A DNA stretch of 64,000 bases from Codonopsis lanceolata (GCA_013146195.2 CM028377.1:108106094-108170093), one strand, 5' to 3'; shown: positions 11,481 to 24,200, counted from the first letter of the stretch. The notes: generated from the letters alone by a model not told the origin. Program-made: numbers and translations.

Positions 11481-14308
11481 CTAGTGATGCTCCCGTGCGT
11501 TGCACGGTTTGTATACTGGTATAGAATTATATACTCAATTAAAGTTGAAGAATATACAATTAAAAGTTTAATATGAAAAAAATAATAATTAAAATTAAAG
11601 ATAGATCACATAAATTTGAAAAAGTAATTATAAATTTATTTAGATGTATTTTATTATTTAGAAAGGGATGATTGGATGGAATTCAACAATCTTCATTATT
11701 CGTTAAATCAACAATTGATAATAGACATGTGCCTCTAAATGACAAAATTTGATAGAGATAATAGTTTCCGATATTTCGTACTAAAGTAGTAGCTATAAAA
11801 AAACGTTGGTTATTGAAAATATAAACATATAAAAATATATTTTATGTCCTCACATTCTCTTCCTTCTTCATACCTCGTTCTTCTTCTTCTTCATTTTGTG
11901 TTTGTGTGTATGATTCAAAATAAATTTATTTTTGTGTTTGTGCTACTGTGCATATATCTATAGCGCGCCTTCGGTTCATTAAGAGTCGTAGGTGCCGTTT
12001 GGTAGCCAGGATTAAGGTCAGATAGGATTAATAAGCCGAGTTGTCTGATGTTTGGTACGCAATAGGTGGTCGGGGCTAATAGCACGAGTTATCCAGATAA
12101 AGTCATTATCCCCTCACTATTAATACCAAGGGGGAGGGTGGTATTATTAGCGCCCTCACTAAAAAAATTTGGGATTAACATTTTTAATCTCAAAACTACC
12201 CCCGATATACAAGTGAGGATTAATAACGAGGACACTGATAGTACTAGGATTAATAATACTGATTATCCTTGTCCGACTATCAAACAAGCCAGTAGTCTTT
12301 TCGCTCTAAAAGTGTCATTTTTAGTTTAAAAAAAACACATAAAAAACTGTAGTGGTTGAAAATTTTACATAGTGGACGGACCCGAATTTCTCCCTAAAAC
12401 AAACAACAACAAAAAGGACTAAAAATACTACTAATTTAGTTACCCAAATTTCTCAATTTATTCCATCCAAATTATTATTACTTTAATGAATAACAAATAT
12501 TACTCAAATTATAACCAATCTGGCCCAAAAAAATTTCAAACACTTGTCATATAGATAAAGAGCTTCTCACTCTCTAACCTAAAAACCCCACCCTCACTCA
12601 CTCTAACCTATATACACATCGCCTCACTCTCACTCTTACTCAATTAAGTCGTTTAAAATGTCACATTTCTTATTTTTATAGCATTAAACCTAGGAAATTC
12701 CTCCGGTGAACATAGGACAATGACTTTTCATCTCTTCAAACCCTTCGTTTCAAAAATTCATCCGCCGACTTTCCCCAACCAAAATAGAATCAGATCAAAC
12801 CATTTCGTAGCAAGGTGCGTTGAATTTTTTTTATAAAGTATTCAACTTTGTATTTCGATTTTTTAAAAAATCTTTGAGCTTAATTTTACTTAGTAAACTG
12901 GAAAAAAAGGCTTATAATAAGATCTAAGTATTTATGCTTCTTTACCTAATTATTTTTTTAAATACGGTTTAAATAAGTTGAGACTTTTTTATATTTTCAG
13001 TATTTAACGTTATACCCGAATTTTTTATATTTTGAGTATAGAAAAAATATAGATTTTGAATTTTTAGATTTGTATTTTGAATATCTATTTTTTAACATTT
13101 TTATAATTAAAATACATCTATTTTAAATCACTTGTATCTAATGTAGTTGTTCACTTCAAAATTGGTCTCTTTGTAGTCACTAATTTATTTGTTTTTCGTC
13201 TCTACATTTCAAATTCCTTTGATTTAATTAGATTTTATTTATAAATGTTCATTATTCTGATTTGATAAAACCAAAATTGAGAAATTTGTAGTTACAATGC
13301 ATATTAATAAATAAATATAAATATATATTGGTTACCAATAAATCTGTATCAGTTTGAAGATCATTAAATTACATTAAATTTAGCACATACACTTGAACAT
13401 GAAGTTTATTAAATTATCGTAATTTATTCCCTACATCTTTAATCCTAGGCATTGCATATGTTTAAGTTATTTATTGATTACAAAGGTACCCTGAGAATTT
13501 AGTAATTTCGCACATATAACTGTTTTCAGTTTATTGTAGCTCCATGATCTCTAGAAAAAAAGAAAGAGGACCAAGTACATGGGATCCTAAGCAATCAAAA
13601 TAAAAAGAATACATTAAATATTATAGGTTGGAAAGATACCTTTACATTGTAATATACATTTTGCACAAAAAAACCGTTGAGTTGTCTAGGCTTACCCTTG
13701 GTCTAATGTCTTTAAGAAAAATGAGAGAGGGAGACATTTTATATAGATTTCTTCTATATTGGTGTGTTATCCTCAATTGTTTTTAGTAATGTTGTTCAAC
13801 AAACAAAATTGTAATAAATTTATACTGGTTTTATCTTTGAAAACTGCTTGAGAAGAGAAAAGCTAATGAACTGTCTAACTCCCTTAGGCATCCAATTACA
13901 GCCGAATAAATTAATCTTCAATAATAATTCATGTAATTTTTTTGATAATTTATTCATTTATCATTCAATTGATAAGCGATTATTAAATTCAACAATTGAA
14001 ATAAATAATTTTTTATTAGCTCATTGAAATTTCAATATAGTTAAAAAAAATCATAGCTATTTTTTATATTGCCGGATGTGAATGAGGTTGAAATAGTTTG
14101 TTATATATGGTTGACAATTGTCTCAAGTCAAAGAAAGAATGTCAAAAGTTTTCAGATTTATTTATCTAATTAATTTTGATTACAAATTCGTTTCAATTCC
14201 CAATGCATTAATAACACATATACAATGTAGAAGTGTTGTCATTTTTGGAAAGTGTATTTTGGCGGGAACTTTCCAAAAATCGCACCTCTCCTTTTATATA
14301 TGTATAGA
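11481..14308 (-). mobile_element. Non-autonomous Helitron, 2828 bp
   Basis: On the minus strand the 5' end is TCTATACATATATAAAAGG (from 14308), a typical plant Helitron start. The 3' end is a hairpin CCGTGCAACGCACGGG, 11 bases before the terminal CTAG (11484-11481). It lies between A (14309) and T (11480), the Helitron target, with no duplication. A second 12-bp inverted pair (ACTTTCCAAAAA) lies just inside the 5' end. The gypsy frame continues across the boundaries. No Rep/helicase is present, and the interior is AT-rich. The stretch around 12540-12830 looks like a transcribed leader but has no identifiable gene. Confidence 0.9.
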
Positions 14309-15264
14309 TTCTTTTTCTTAAGGGCTTCTAGTCTTTCTTTCTCTTTTCTCTTATCAGTTTCTCGGAGTTATCTTTCTAACTCTTCAATATCGAATTTAAT
14401 ATGGGAGAAGGTTCTATCATCATGACTTTCATACACATCTTTCTCATAATCATCATCCTCACAATTTTCTTCAAAGGTTTGGGCTGTCAGTTTTTCAATT
14501 TCATCAATTGAGAAACAAGCATTAATGTCACTCGGTCTATTCATTGCATCAAAAACTGAAATTTCGACAGTTTCACCCATAACTGACATTGTGAGTTTAC
14601 CATTCTTAACATTGATCATTATGTTGGCAGTGGCCATAAAAGGTCTACCTAATAGAATAGGAACTTCATTGTTTGTGTATATTTTCCTTTCCATCTCTAG
14701 AACCATAAAATCAACCGGAATGATTAATTTGTCTACCTCAACTAGAATGTCCTCTACTATACCCAAAGGATGTTTAACTGATTGATCAGCTAACTGTAAA
14801 GACATATTAGTGGGTTTTAGTTCTCCCAACCCCAATTGTTTATAGACTGCGAAAGGCATCAAATTAATACTTGCTCATAAATCTAACATAGCCTTCATCT
14901 TTTTAGAACTACCCAATAAGACTTGGATATTGAAGCTACCAGGATCTTTCAATTTAGGAGGAAGTTCGGGTTGTAGAACTGCACTCACGTTTTCAGACAC
15001 AATAATTTTTTCATTATTTTCAAAATTTTGTTTCTTAGAGTGAAGATTTTTGAAAAACTTAGCATAAGCTGGAATATTTTTAATAACGTTTAGCAAAGGA
15101 AGGTTAATGTTTACTTTGGATAACATGTTATAAATTTCCGAAAATTGCTTATCCATTTTGTTTTTCATAAGTCTTCTAGGGAATAGTATTGGGGGAACAT
15201 ATGGTGGTGGTGCCACATATGGTTCCTCAAGAGGTTCCGCCTCTTGCTCTTTCTCTTGACTTAC
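14309..15264 (-). pseudogene. Gypsy gag C-terminus and aspartic protease (Athila-like)
   Basis: From 15264 downward the minus strand encodes a proline-rich gag tail, then ELPPKLKDPGSF and the protease entry MLDL-stop-ASINLMP. The catalytic motif DLGASINL has its glycine codon changed to TGA near 14876, so the active site itself is broken. The retropepsin fold continues through IIPVDFMVLEM and VPILLGRPFM (14862-14368). A second stop (TAA, 14368-14370) precedes a lysine-rich tail that runs to the Helitron border. The gag N-terminus is absent because the Tat LTR starts at 15265. Confidence 0.9.
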
Positions 15265-17004
15265 TGTAGACATCCCAATTTCGTACCCCTGATACGTAAC
15301 TCTGGCATAAAATATCAAGACCTATTTGAACTTAACAAATATCAAGTTACAGGAGTTAAAAATGCGAAAGGCAAAGTAGGATGCGCAAAACAGTAAAATG
15401 CGAGGGATAAAAGTGTATAATTTGAAAGATGAATAGTACCTTGGCGCTGCCATAAAGGAGCCTTGGCGCGGCGCCCAAGGACCCTTTAGGCCGCGCCCAG
15501 GGTGCTATAGGAGGCCTCCCAGTTAACGCAAAGTGCATCTTCCAATACGCAGTGTACAAGGGATTTGAGCATACAAAGAGAAAAAGAAATTCCCGATGAA
15601 TCCCTTCTTCAGCCTCTAAATAGAAGGCTTGGGGCTCACTTTCAGACACAGAGAGAAAACACCAATAAAATTTCTCCGCGTCCTCGTTATGCTGAGAAAA
15701 TAGAGAGCGAAGTGAGATAGGGAGTGATCCTCCTATAAAGCCTCGAAATCCTACCAAAACTCCGCCAAACCTAAAACCAACCGGTCAAAGTGATCTCTAG
15801 CCTTCTAGTTAGGTATCCACTCTATTTCCCCGGTCAAAAAACCCCAAAATAAGTCGTTACTCTGCCCAAATAAATAAACCAAAACCACCAAAAATAAGTC
15901 GTTACTCTACCCGAGTAAATAGGCCAAAACCACCAAAAATAAGCCATTACTCTACCCAAATCACAACAGCAGCAACATAAAAAGTCTCACTCTCTCGAGA
16001 AGGACAGAGCGAGCGCTCCCCGCTCTAAAAGGTAATAGCCTTTAAGGGCGTTTATTTTATAAAAGTTATTTTCAAATCCGGCCCAATGTAGAAAATATAA
16101 GCCGTTGTGCTGCCCGGATTTAGTTAGGAAATACTATGTAAAAGAGCCGTTATTATGACCAAATATTTTTAAATATATTTGTAACTATTGTAAGGAGATG
16201 GCTGCAAGTCCGTAAATAATGTAGCCTCGGATGTATTTGTTTTTATTTCCTGTCTTTTAATGCCTTGTTTATTTGCTAAATAAATATAACAAAAAGCATA
16301 CTTTAGCCAAAAACCGCTTTTGAGACCGAAAGGGCGAGTTGGGTGCCTACCACCTTCCCAACTCGTAACTTAGCCTCCGAACCCATTTTTGCAATATCTG
16401 GCTTTTCTTTTTTTTTGTTTTGTTTTAATTTTTCCTTAAAATAAAGATGGCGACTCTATAAAACATTTTGGATCCAGTGGGGCGTCGCAACAATCCTTTC
16501 TTGCACTTTTCCGTTTTCCCCTAAAAAATGGAGAATGAGAATGAAAGGGTGATGCATTCTTATATCCTGGTATCCCCTAAACAAGGGATAACTTGATGCA
16601 AGAAACCCAAAGCACTCATAGTGATCCAAAATCGGCCATAAGGAAATTTTCATAAAATCTATAGTGGGGCCTCGCAACATCCTTTCTTGCACTTTTCCAT
16701 TTTCCCCTAAAAAAAAGGAGAATGGGAATGAAAGGGTGATGTATTCCTATATCCTGGTATCCCCTAAACAAGGGATAACTTGATATAGAAACCCCAAAGC
16801 TCCCATTTTGGACCAAAAATTCACTTAAAGTTACCGAGGCGTATTCAAACGCGCTATCTTAGACAGCACTCCTCTCACACTTTTAATTTCGTCCTCCCCT
16901 AAACAAGGGAGGATGGAAGGAGAGCAGTGGTGTCCCGCATCCGCACGTACGCGCACCCCTATCCAAGGGCGCGCGGGGCGCGGGTGCAGTCCCGGGAACC
17001 CACA
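15265..17004 (+). repeat. 5' LTR of the Tat element
   Basis: It starts TGTAGACATCCC and ends CCCACA just before the PBS, giving 1740 bp. The first ~30 bases and an internal GGGCGAGTTGGGTG block match the LTR fragment at 42381-43398. A GC-rich couplet lies at 15442-15515. The 3' border is less certain than the 5' one, because a PBS-like TGGCGACTCT also occurs at 16448-16457. Confidence 0.75.
16477..16840. repeat. Tandem duplication, 187-bp period, within the LTR
   Basis: GTGGGGCGTCGCAAC at 16477 recurs as GTGGGGCCTCGCAAC at 16664. Both units go on with TTTCTTGCACTTTTCC, a purine-rich stretch and TATCCTGGTATCCCCTAAAC. Divergence is low, so the duplication is fairly recent. Confidence 0.9.
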
Positions 17005-17005
17005 G

Positions 17006-17023
17006 TGGCGACTCTGCTGGGGA
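17006..17023 (+). other. Primer-binding site, tRNA-Arg type
   Basis: TGGCGACTCTGCTGGGGA one base after the LTR end. This is the 18-base site I associate with Ogre/Tat elements, which prime from an arginine tRNA. It sets the element's lineage and the LTR end. Confidence 0.8.
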
Positions 17024-17257
17024 GATCGTTTTTATTTTAAATAAAAATGGAGGGCTAGACTCATAATTTTTTTTTCTTTATTTCTGGCTAAAGTATGTTT
17101 GTTATATTAATTTATGCATTTGAATATTGCGTTCCTATACATCCGTGTCTATATTTGTGGATATGATTCACCATCTTGCAGCAGTTTCCTTCCAATAACT
17201 GTTACAGGTATGTTTAAAAATATTTTTTTAAAAAAAACAACAAAAAAAATTAAAAAT

Positions 17258-17303
<46 letters not shown>

Positions 17304-18480
17304 TGCAATAAAATTCCGGGCAGCACAATAAAAGGGCCTGGGCCTTATTTTTTAATATTGCTTGATTCTCGGCTCTATATTATTATTTCTTTCTGTTTAT
17401 TATTTTTACTCCGCAACTTGTACATATTTGCATTCATTCTGTCATTTTATTTTGGGGAAATAAGACAAATTTGTATTTAATAGGAATAGATAGATTCTCC
17501 GCTTTTCTTTCTATTTCTTAATGTGATGTGCTTGCTTGCTCGCGCTCAAACTAAAAAAAGTCGAGAAAATACACGCGTAACAACAAGACAAGCCATATTT
17601 GTTTATTTTATGTTTTTATATTTGAAAAAGAAAAAAAAGATTTTACTGCTTTTTAGAGGCTGCACACACGCGCACGCATGTAAATATATTCCGAACTGCT
17701 ACCCTACACCATGGCCAGCCTACCCCCTGCATAAGCCAACGTTAGACTGCATACAGATTCTTAGGACACTTCAAAGACCGACCGGTTTTTACATCTTTGA
17801 ATCATGGGTCAGCCCCTGTAAAAAAAATGAGATAAAAAAAAAGAAATAAAATGCGCAAGTCAAAGAGAAAAAATGATGGAAAAAAATAAATTGCGCAAGA
17901 AAGAAAAATAATAATACGTAGGGGTTGATTTATTATTCTCTGATGCTCGACCTAGACTATTTCGAATGGTGGATCCTAGAAAGAGTATATGCCCTTCGCC
18001 TGGGATCAGTCCGATCCTGGGGAGTCGAAAGGCAGGTGGAATACGTTGGTCCTATACTCTGGAGAAATAATCCACTATTTTAGGAAAAGTCCTGAGACCG
18101 TCAAAATAAACCAGGTGCTTATCCGGTCAATGGTAGGGAAAATAAATAATAAATAAAAAAATACCAATAAAGGCACGTTGTACGCCAAGCCTAGAAAGCC
18201 TTCAGCCAGTCTTCTGATACCTCCAAACCCATTTTCCTCAGAAACCTTGCCCGAATTAGGAATGGCAGAGATAGTACTGGCCGGTTGATACGGGAAATAA
18301 GTGCAGAAATCAGATCAAAGGGTATCAAGATCGACGATAAGGGCAGATCGCTCGAGGGTGCAGATCCGAGCAAGATGGCAAAGAAAGTGAAAAGTCCGCC
18401 TGGTACGCCTTGGGGATCCAAGGTACGCCCGACTCAAAGAATGCAAAGAAGGGCTAGACCAAAATTTGGGTGCAACAGCT
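17024..18480 (+). other. Untranslated leader of the Tat element
   Basis: About 1.5 kb without a convincing coding frame, as usual in Tat/Ogre elements. It contains a (TA)n run near 17262-17300. The segment 17937-18075 has a diverged counterpart at 44455-44600, ahead of another Tat gag remnant. Confidence 0.75.
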
Positions 18481-20160
18481 GATCGTATAATGAACCAGAT
18501 GGCTAATCTCGTGCAAAATTTAAAATCCAGTGGTGAGGTAATCTCTTCCCCTGCAGCCCTTTAAGAAGCATCAACATCCCATGCTCCTCCAAACCCAATC
18601 CCCCAGCCAAACACTAACCCACCAAATACTGCCATCACCCCAAATCCAAATCCTCCACCAAGTCCCTACTACCCAAATACCAACCCTTACCCATCCTATT
18701 CTTCATATCCTTTCCCAAGCACCAATATTCCACATATGGACCCACAAAGCTATAACCCGTCAGGCCAAATTACTACCTATTTACCTTTCAATGATCCCTG
18801 CCGCCAAATTGAATCATTAATAATCCAACACCTGTAATCCTTATATCGCCTAAAATCCACCAAATTTAATCCTCTAGTCGCCCAAAATCCACCAAATTTT
18901 AATCTTTATCCTACCCAAAATCCACCAGTCCAGAATCCTTATCCAGCCCAATATCCATATCTTGCCCAATATCCATATCCAGCCCAAAATTCTTACCGAT
19001 ACCGCACTAGAAATTAACCCAAATTTTCCCTAATCCCCGCCAAAGATATACCAAAAGCCAACTCCCCCAGCCACCAAAATGGAGGCTGACATGGAAAATA
19101 TGAAAACCATGATGCTTAAACTTCTCAACAAAGGGGAATTTTCTATGCGGGCACTAGCATTGCAACCTTTAGCAATACTACCTTCAAAATTCAAAATGCC
19201 CGACATTGAAAAGTTTGATGGAACTGGATGCCCTATATCTCATTTAAAATCCTATTCCACCGGCATGCAGTCAAGGGGAGCTAGCTTTGAAGCTATGGCT
19301 TCCAACTTCCACCTCACCTTAATAGGGGCTGCCAAGCAATGGTTTATGTTGTCAGATAGCAGCAATATGAATACTTGGGACCAGATAGTTGAAGGGTTCC
19401 TTGAAAGGTACAAAGACAACCCCAGCCCTGAAAATAAAAGGGACCTTGAGTCGTGCACCCAAAGAGAAAAGGAAACCTGCGTTGAATTTGCAGTCAGGTG
19501 GAAAAGAAAGTTGGCTCGCACCTTTGACGCACTCGATCCTACTGAAGTCTTCCAGAATGTTCATTAAAAATCTCCAACCCATATACCTGGAACCTATGCG
19601 GTATCTCCCCTATAGCAATTTTAAAGAAATAGTGGAGATAGGAACCCGTATTGATGAAGATATACGGACCCGGCAATTAAAAGCCAATACGCCTCATAGC
19701 TCTTTCCGTTACTCTAAAGGAAAGGCAGTCGTACCAGCACCAACCGTCAATATGATAGGAAATGCTTCAGCCACTTTTCCTGCCCAAAATTATAGCACTG
19801 TTCCATGGTTCTACGATCGCGGTCTGCCAACACTGGCCGGAGGAATAATGGCCCAAGCGTAAATTTCGCATCGTAAGGGGTGAACCAGGTATTATATGAT
19901 GAGCTGCAAGCTCCCCAGTCTGTGATACTGCAGGGGCTAATAACACAAGGAGTGTTAAAGCCTTTGGAAAACTATAAGCCACCGAACCCCCTGCCCAGGA
20001 CTTGGAATCAGGCCCAATACTGTGAATACCATCGCTGCAGTGGTCACCTCACCGATAAATGTTATACACTCAAAGATGCTATCTAGGACCTTATATATGA
20101 TAAGGTTATTGAAAAGCCTCCTCCCAGACCAAATATAGTCAATAACCCCTACCTCAAATC
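18481..20160 (+). pseudogene. Tat gag, frame-disrupted
   Basis: A Pro/Asn-rich N-terminal part (to about 19040) precedes the capsid-like core (19079-19567), with MPDIEKFDGTG and GAAKQWFMLSD. A frameshift near 19560 moves the frame to FIKNLQPIYLEPMRYLPYSNF (19560-19862). The C-terminal stretch (19880-20086) carries a degenerate zinc-knuckle-like CEYHRCSGHLTDKCY. Stops at 20084-20086 and 19860-19862 close the segments. Gag would form the virus-like particle. This copy cannot encode one continuous product. Confidence 0.85.
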
Positions 20161-21576
20161 AATATGATTGAGGTTGATGAAAAATTTTGTGTACCCAAGT
20201 TTGAAATAAATAAACACCCATTACCATATATCCTTGTTCCTTTTTCTCCATCTCTATCCATAAAAGAGCCCAGCTGCAATATGCTCTCTTGGGACACTAT
20301 CCTGGGTAGCCAAAACACCTCCAATATTGAAAAGGCCACTTGGGTTGGTGGGGATGTTAGCCACCTTACCCGATCTGGCCGAGCCTACCAACCAAACCTA
20401 GAAAGAGGTGACCACTCTGGCAAAGACCAAGTAACTGATACTGGGGCTAAGACGGTGGAAAATACCTTATTAGCTCAGATGAAGAAAACTCAGGCCAACA
20501 TTTCCATCTGGGGTTTACTTTGTGCTTCTAAGACCCACCGTGATACGCTGGCTAAATCTTTAAGCCAGGCAGTCATCCCTATTTAAACCTCCCCAAATGA
20601 GCTCACTCAAATGATCGGGAGCATTCACTTTGTGAATGTGATTATGTTTACTGATCTAGATCTGCCAAGGGAAGGAACCAACCATATTGATGCTCTCCAT
20701 ATCACTATGGGGGTAATGGAAAAACGAGTTCCCCGAGTTCTGATAGATAACGGGTCCTCCTTGAATGTATGTCCCACCAGCACTTTAGCCAAATTGGGAA
20801 CAAAAATATCAGAACTCGTTCCTTCATCGCAGACAGTAAGGGCATACGACAACACTAGTCGATGTGTCCTAGGGGTGGTCACTTTAATGCTGACTATTGG
20901 GCCGTTAAAAATGCCAGTTGAATTCCAAGTCTTGGATATACCAGCCACTTTTAGCCTGTTGCTGGGACGCCCTTGGATCCATGGGGTAAAGGGGGTAGCC
21001 TTTTCATTGCACCAACGTGTCAAATTCATCCACGATGACCACGTAGTAATTATTTTGGCTGATAAGATCGTGGAAAATAAGGAAAGCGAGGATATCCCAA
21101 TCCTCGAGATAGAACATGAAGACACGGGTATCTTTCTCAGTGGCTTTGAGGTTATCCCCCAAGCTGTAGTTAACGCCATTGAATATGGCCGAGAAATTGA
21201 CATCATTGGAAAGAAATCCACCTCCCTAGGAAACATGGTCCCTTTAAACATGTTTCGAAAAATGAATTATATGCCTGGTCTGGGTCTTGGCAGAAATCAG
21301 CAAGGACTTGTTAATTTAGTCCAAGATGAACTTAAGGAATGTATCCCTCCCTTTGGTCTAGGATACACGCACACTCCAGCTGAAATAGCCGCAGTCATGA
21401 AACAGAAGCGTGAGAAAAGAAAGGCAGAAAGAAAAAAGCGTCCTTATAAATATCCCCCTCTCCAACCATATAGAAAAACCTTAAATGGTTACTTTATAAG
21501 GGAAGGGGAAACAGAAGCCTATCTCATGTTTCCTGAGCCCTGGTTAGACCAAAATGGGAAAAGATGCCCTGGTTAG
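20161..21576 (+). pseudogene. Retropepsin with G-patch domain (Tat pol N-terminus)
   Basis: An open stretch (20611-21576) carries the aspartic protease: VLIDNGSSLNV is the D-x-G active-site region and LLLGRPWIH the flap-side motif. After about 200 residues a glycine-rich block, MNYMPGLGLGRNQQGL, fits a G-patch, an RNA-binding module. A basic tail (KREKRKAERKKR) follows. The preceding open frame (20164-20586) is the gag-protease spacer. The protease would cut the polyprotein. This segment has no internal stop, but its neighbours are broken by TAA at 20583-20585 and TAG at 21574-21576. Confidence 0.85.
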
Positions 21577-21747
21577 GAAATCTTTGAAGATGTCAGTCTT
21601 TTCACAGATAGAATGGAACATGTTACTCTGGAGCCCCGTAGCACTGCATATAAGACTGTCACGATAGAAAATACTTGGTCTATTGACTAAGATGATTATG
21701 CTCTGGCTGTATTAGATGACGACGGTCTAGGAGACAGCTTCCTGGGT

Positions 21748-23478
21748 ATGATAGACAGAGGCACTAATTATGAAAGGCTCCCCACTGAGTTTGAACTTAT
21801 TATTAACAAGCCTTTGCAGAACTGGTATACCACGACCGACCCGCTTTTGACGCCCGCAGATCTGGTGGACCACTTCGGATATACTATCCCTATTTCTTCC
21901 CTTAGCTTTACGGATTGGTCATCTACCGATCTGCTCCCTAAAGTTGAGGATCTCAAACCCCAGGTCCCCAACAATGTAAACAACCCTGTACAATTTGCTA
22001 TTAATGATAATCTAAATGTATTTGCTTATTCCTTAGTTGCACCTACATTAAAAGACACATTAAATAATTATAATAATGAGTCATTTGATGAAATGTACCT
22101 AAAAGATATAAATTATTTGCTTGAGCTTGTAAAGTCAGTTGAGCACCAGGAACATCATCATTCATCAGCAGCAACTGAAGACTTGTCCACTATCAATCTG
22201 GGGCTGAACAACGAAATAAAAGAAATCAAAATCGGCAGCTACCTGCAAGGCTCTGAAAGGGTAGCACTCATTGATCTCCTCAAAGAGTTCGTGGACATAT
22301 TTGCATGGTCCTTCGAAGATATGGCCGGGCTAGACCCAGCCATAGTCGAACACCAGATTCTCATATACCCGGATGCTCGACCAATCAAGCAAAAGCTCCG
22401 CCGGATCAAGCCGGAATGGTCACTACAAGTTAAAGAAGAAATTATGAAGCAGCTGCACGTCAATTTCATTCGGGTAGTAGAATACCCAATCTGGCTGTCC
22501 AACATAGTGACCGTTCCCAAGCCCAACGGGAAGGTTCGGATCTGCATAGACTTCCGCGACCTCAACAAAGCGTCGCCCAAAGATGATTTCCCTCTGCATA
22601 ATATTGATATTGTGGTAGACGCCGTTGCTGCTCACAAAGTCAGATCCTTCGTCGACGGCATGTTGGGCTACAATCAAATTAAAATGGCAGCAGAGGACCA
22701 AGAGAAGACTTCATTCACTACCCCTTGGGGAACCTACTGCTACAATGTCATGTCGTTTGGGTCGAAAAAATGTCAGCTACTTATCAAAGGGCTGCCACCA
22801 CCCCCTCTCCACGACATGATCCATAAAGAAATGGAGGTCTATGTTGACGACATGATCGATCGCACTCAAATGACGCCAACATGCAGTGCCCATATCAAAG
22901 ACCTTCAAAATTCTTCGAAAGGTTAAGGAAGCACCAGATGAAGCTTAACCCCACCAAATGCACATTGGGGTTACCAAAGGCAAGGTCCCGATTCTTGGTA
23001 GTGACCAGGCAGGGGCATCGAGATCGAGCCAAAGAAAATCAAAGCCATCCTAGAGATGCCGCAGCCAAAAACTCCAACCGAAGTCAAGAGCTTCCTAGGA
23101 TGATTGCGATATCGCCCGCTTCATCCCAAATTGACAACCACATGTGAGCCCCTCTTCAAATTCCTAAAAAGAATCTTACCGACTAAGTCAAGTCGGGAAG
23201 AAAAGTGCCAACTAGCCTTCGAAAAAATAAAAGCCTATCTTACCAATCCACCTGTGCTAGCTCCACCCCATACACATAAACCTCTCCTCATATATTTAAC
23301 CGTCACAGACACGTCAGTAGGGGCTATGCTCGCCCAAGAAAAAGAAGATTCCTACATTGAAAACGCTATCTACTTCATAAGTAGGAAGATGCAAGAAAGC
23401 GACCTAAATTATTCAGCGCTGGAAAAAAGTTGCACCGGCCTAGTCTGGGTCACTCAAAGGCTAAAAACTTATCTGTAA
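21748..23478 (+). pseudogene. Reverse transcriptase and gypsy RNase H (Tat)
   Basis: A long N-terminal extension ends at FAWSFEDMAGLDP. Then the RT fingers/palm follow (KVRICIDFRDLNKASPKDDFP, VDGMLGYNQI), and the catalytic box YVDDM sits near 22842. The block that should read as SFGLKNA is garbled at about 22755-22800. A frameshift occurs near 22920, and the thumb/RNase H part is read from 23104 to 23478 (TDTSVGAMLAQ, YSALEKSCTGLVW). Copying element RNA into DNA would be the role. At least two frame changes separate the pieces, so it is inactive. Confidence 0.88.
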
Positions 23479-23589
23479 GGACGGTCCATCAAGCTCATAT
23501 CCAGGATGGACCCTATAAAGTACATCTTTGGCAAGCCATCACTTTCCAGCCGACTGGCTAAGTGATCGTTTCTTCTCAACGAGTTTGGC

Positions 23590-24200
23590 ATAACCTATGT
23601 CACACTCAAATCTATTAAAGGCAGCGTGATTGTAGACCACTTAGCCGACCTGCCCTTAAAAGCCGAAGATGCAATTGAGCCTGGCTTCCCAGACGAAGGT
23701 GTCTTGGAAATCACTGACCATGACACCAACTGGCAGATGTTGTTTGACGGAGCCGCAAACAAAAGAAGCTTTGACATAGGAATCTTGCTCATCGATTCGG
23801 CAGATTCTCACACTCCACTGGCCATAAGATTGGAGTTCGAGTGCTCAAAAAACACGGCGGAATATGAAGCCTGTATCGCTAGCCTAGAAGAAGCTCTCCA
23901 AAGGGGAGCCAAAGATATTGAGGTCTATGGAGACTCCGCTCTATTATAAATCAAGTCGAAGGGAAGTGGAAAACCCAAGATCCTCGGCTGCAACTCTATC
24001 ATGCCAAACTAACATCACTTGCCGCCTGATTTGATTCTATCTCGTTCCACTATCTGCCACAAGATAGGAATCAATTTGTCGATGCATTAGCCACTCTAGC
24101 ATCGCTAGTCCAAATTCCCGCAGAAACTAATGTTCAGCCATTCGTAGTCAGGAAGAAGGTCATTCCGGCATATTGCTTCAAAATAAGCGCAGCCCCTGAA
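23590..24200 (+). pseudogene. Second RNase H (archaeal-like aRNH), Tat hallmark
   Basis: The plus strand from 23626 encodes WQMLFDGAANKRS, NTAEYEACIASLEEALQRGA and VYGDSALL, which carry the D-E-D residues of an additional RNase H. A stop (TAA, 23947-23949) cuts the domain, and HYLPQDRNQFVDALATLASL follows in another frame. A second, archaeal-type RNase H between the first RNase H and integrase is known from the Tat lineage. Confidence 0.85.

Larger units (their letters stand above)
7143..15264 (-). mobile_element. Athila-like Ty3-gypsy retrotransposon, truncated and twice interrupted
   Basis: Read on the minus strand, the order is gag C-terminus and protease (15264-14309), an acidic linker (11480-11081), RT and RNase H (11080-9594), then integrase (8891-7626). 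A polypurine-like stretch (CAAGTTTGGGGGAG, minus, near 7470) lies downstream of pol. The RT box FMDDF and the integrase C-terminal phrase MSPYRMVYGK are typical of Athila-group elements. The 5' end is cut by the Tat LTR at 15265 and the 3' end stops at the P450-copia block near 7142. A MITE and a Helitron lie inside. Several in-frame stops show the element is dead. Confidence 0.88.

Noticed and set aside
11993..12310. Possible MITE inside the Helitron: GGTGCCGTTTGGTAGCC at the left, ACTATCAAACAAGCC at the right.
   Set aside because: The ends match only partly and no convincing target duplication was found.
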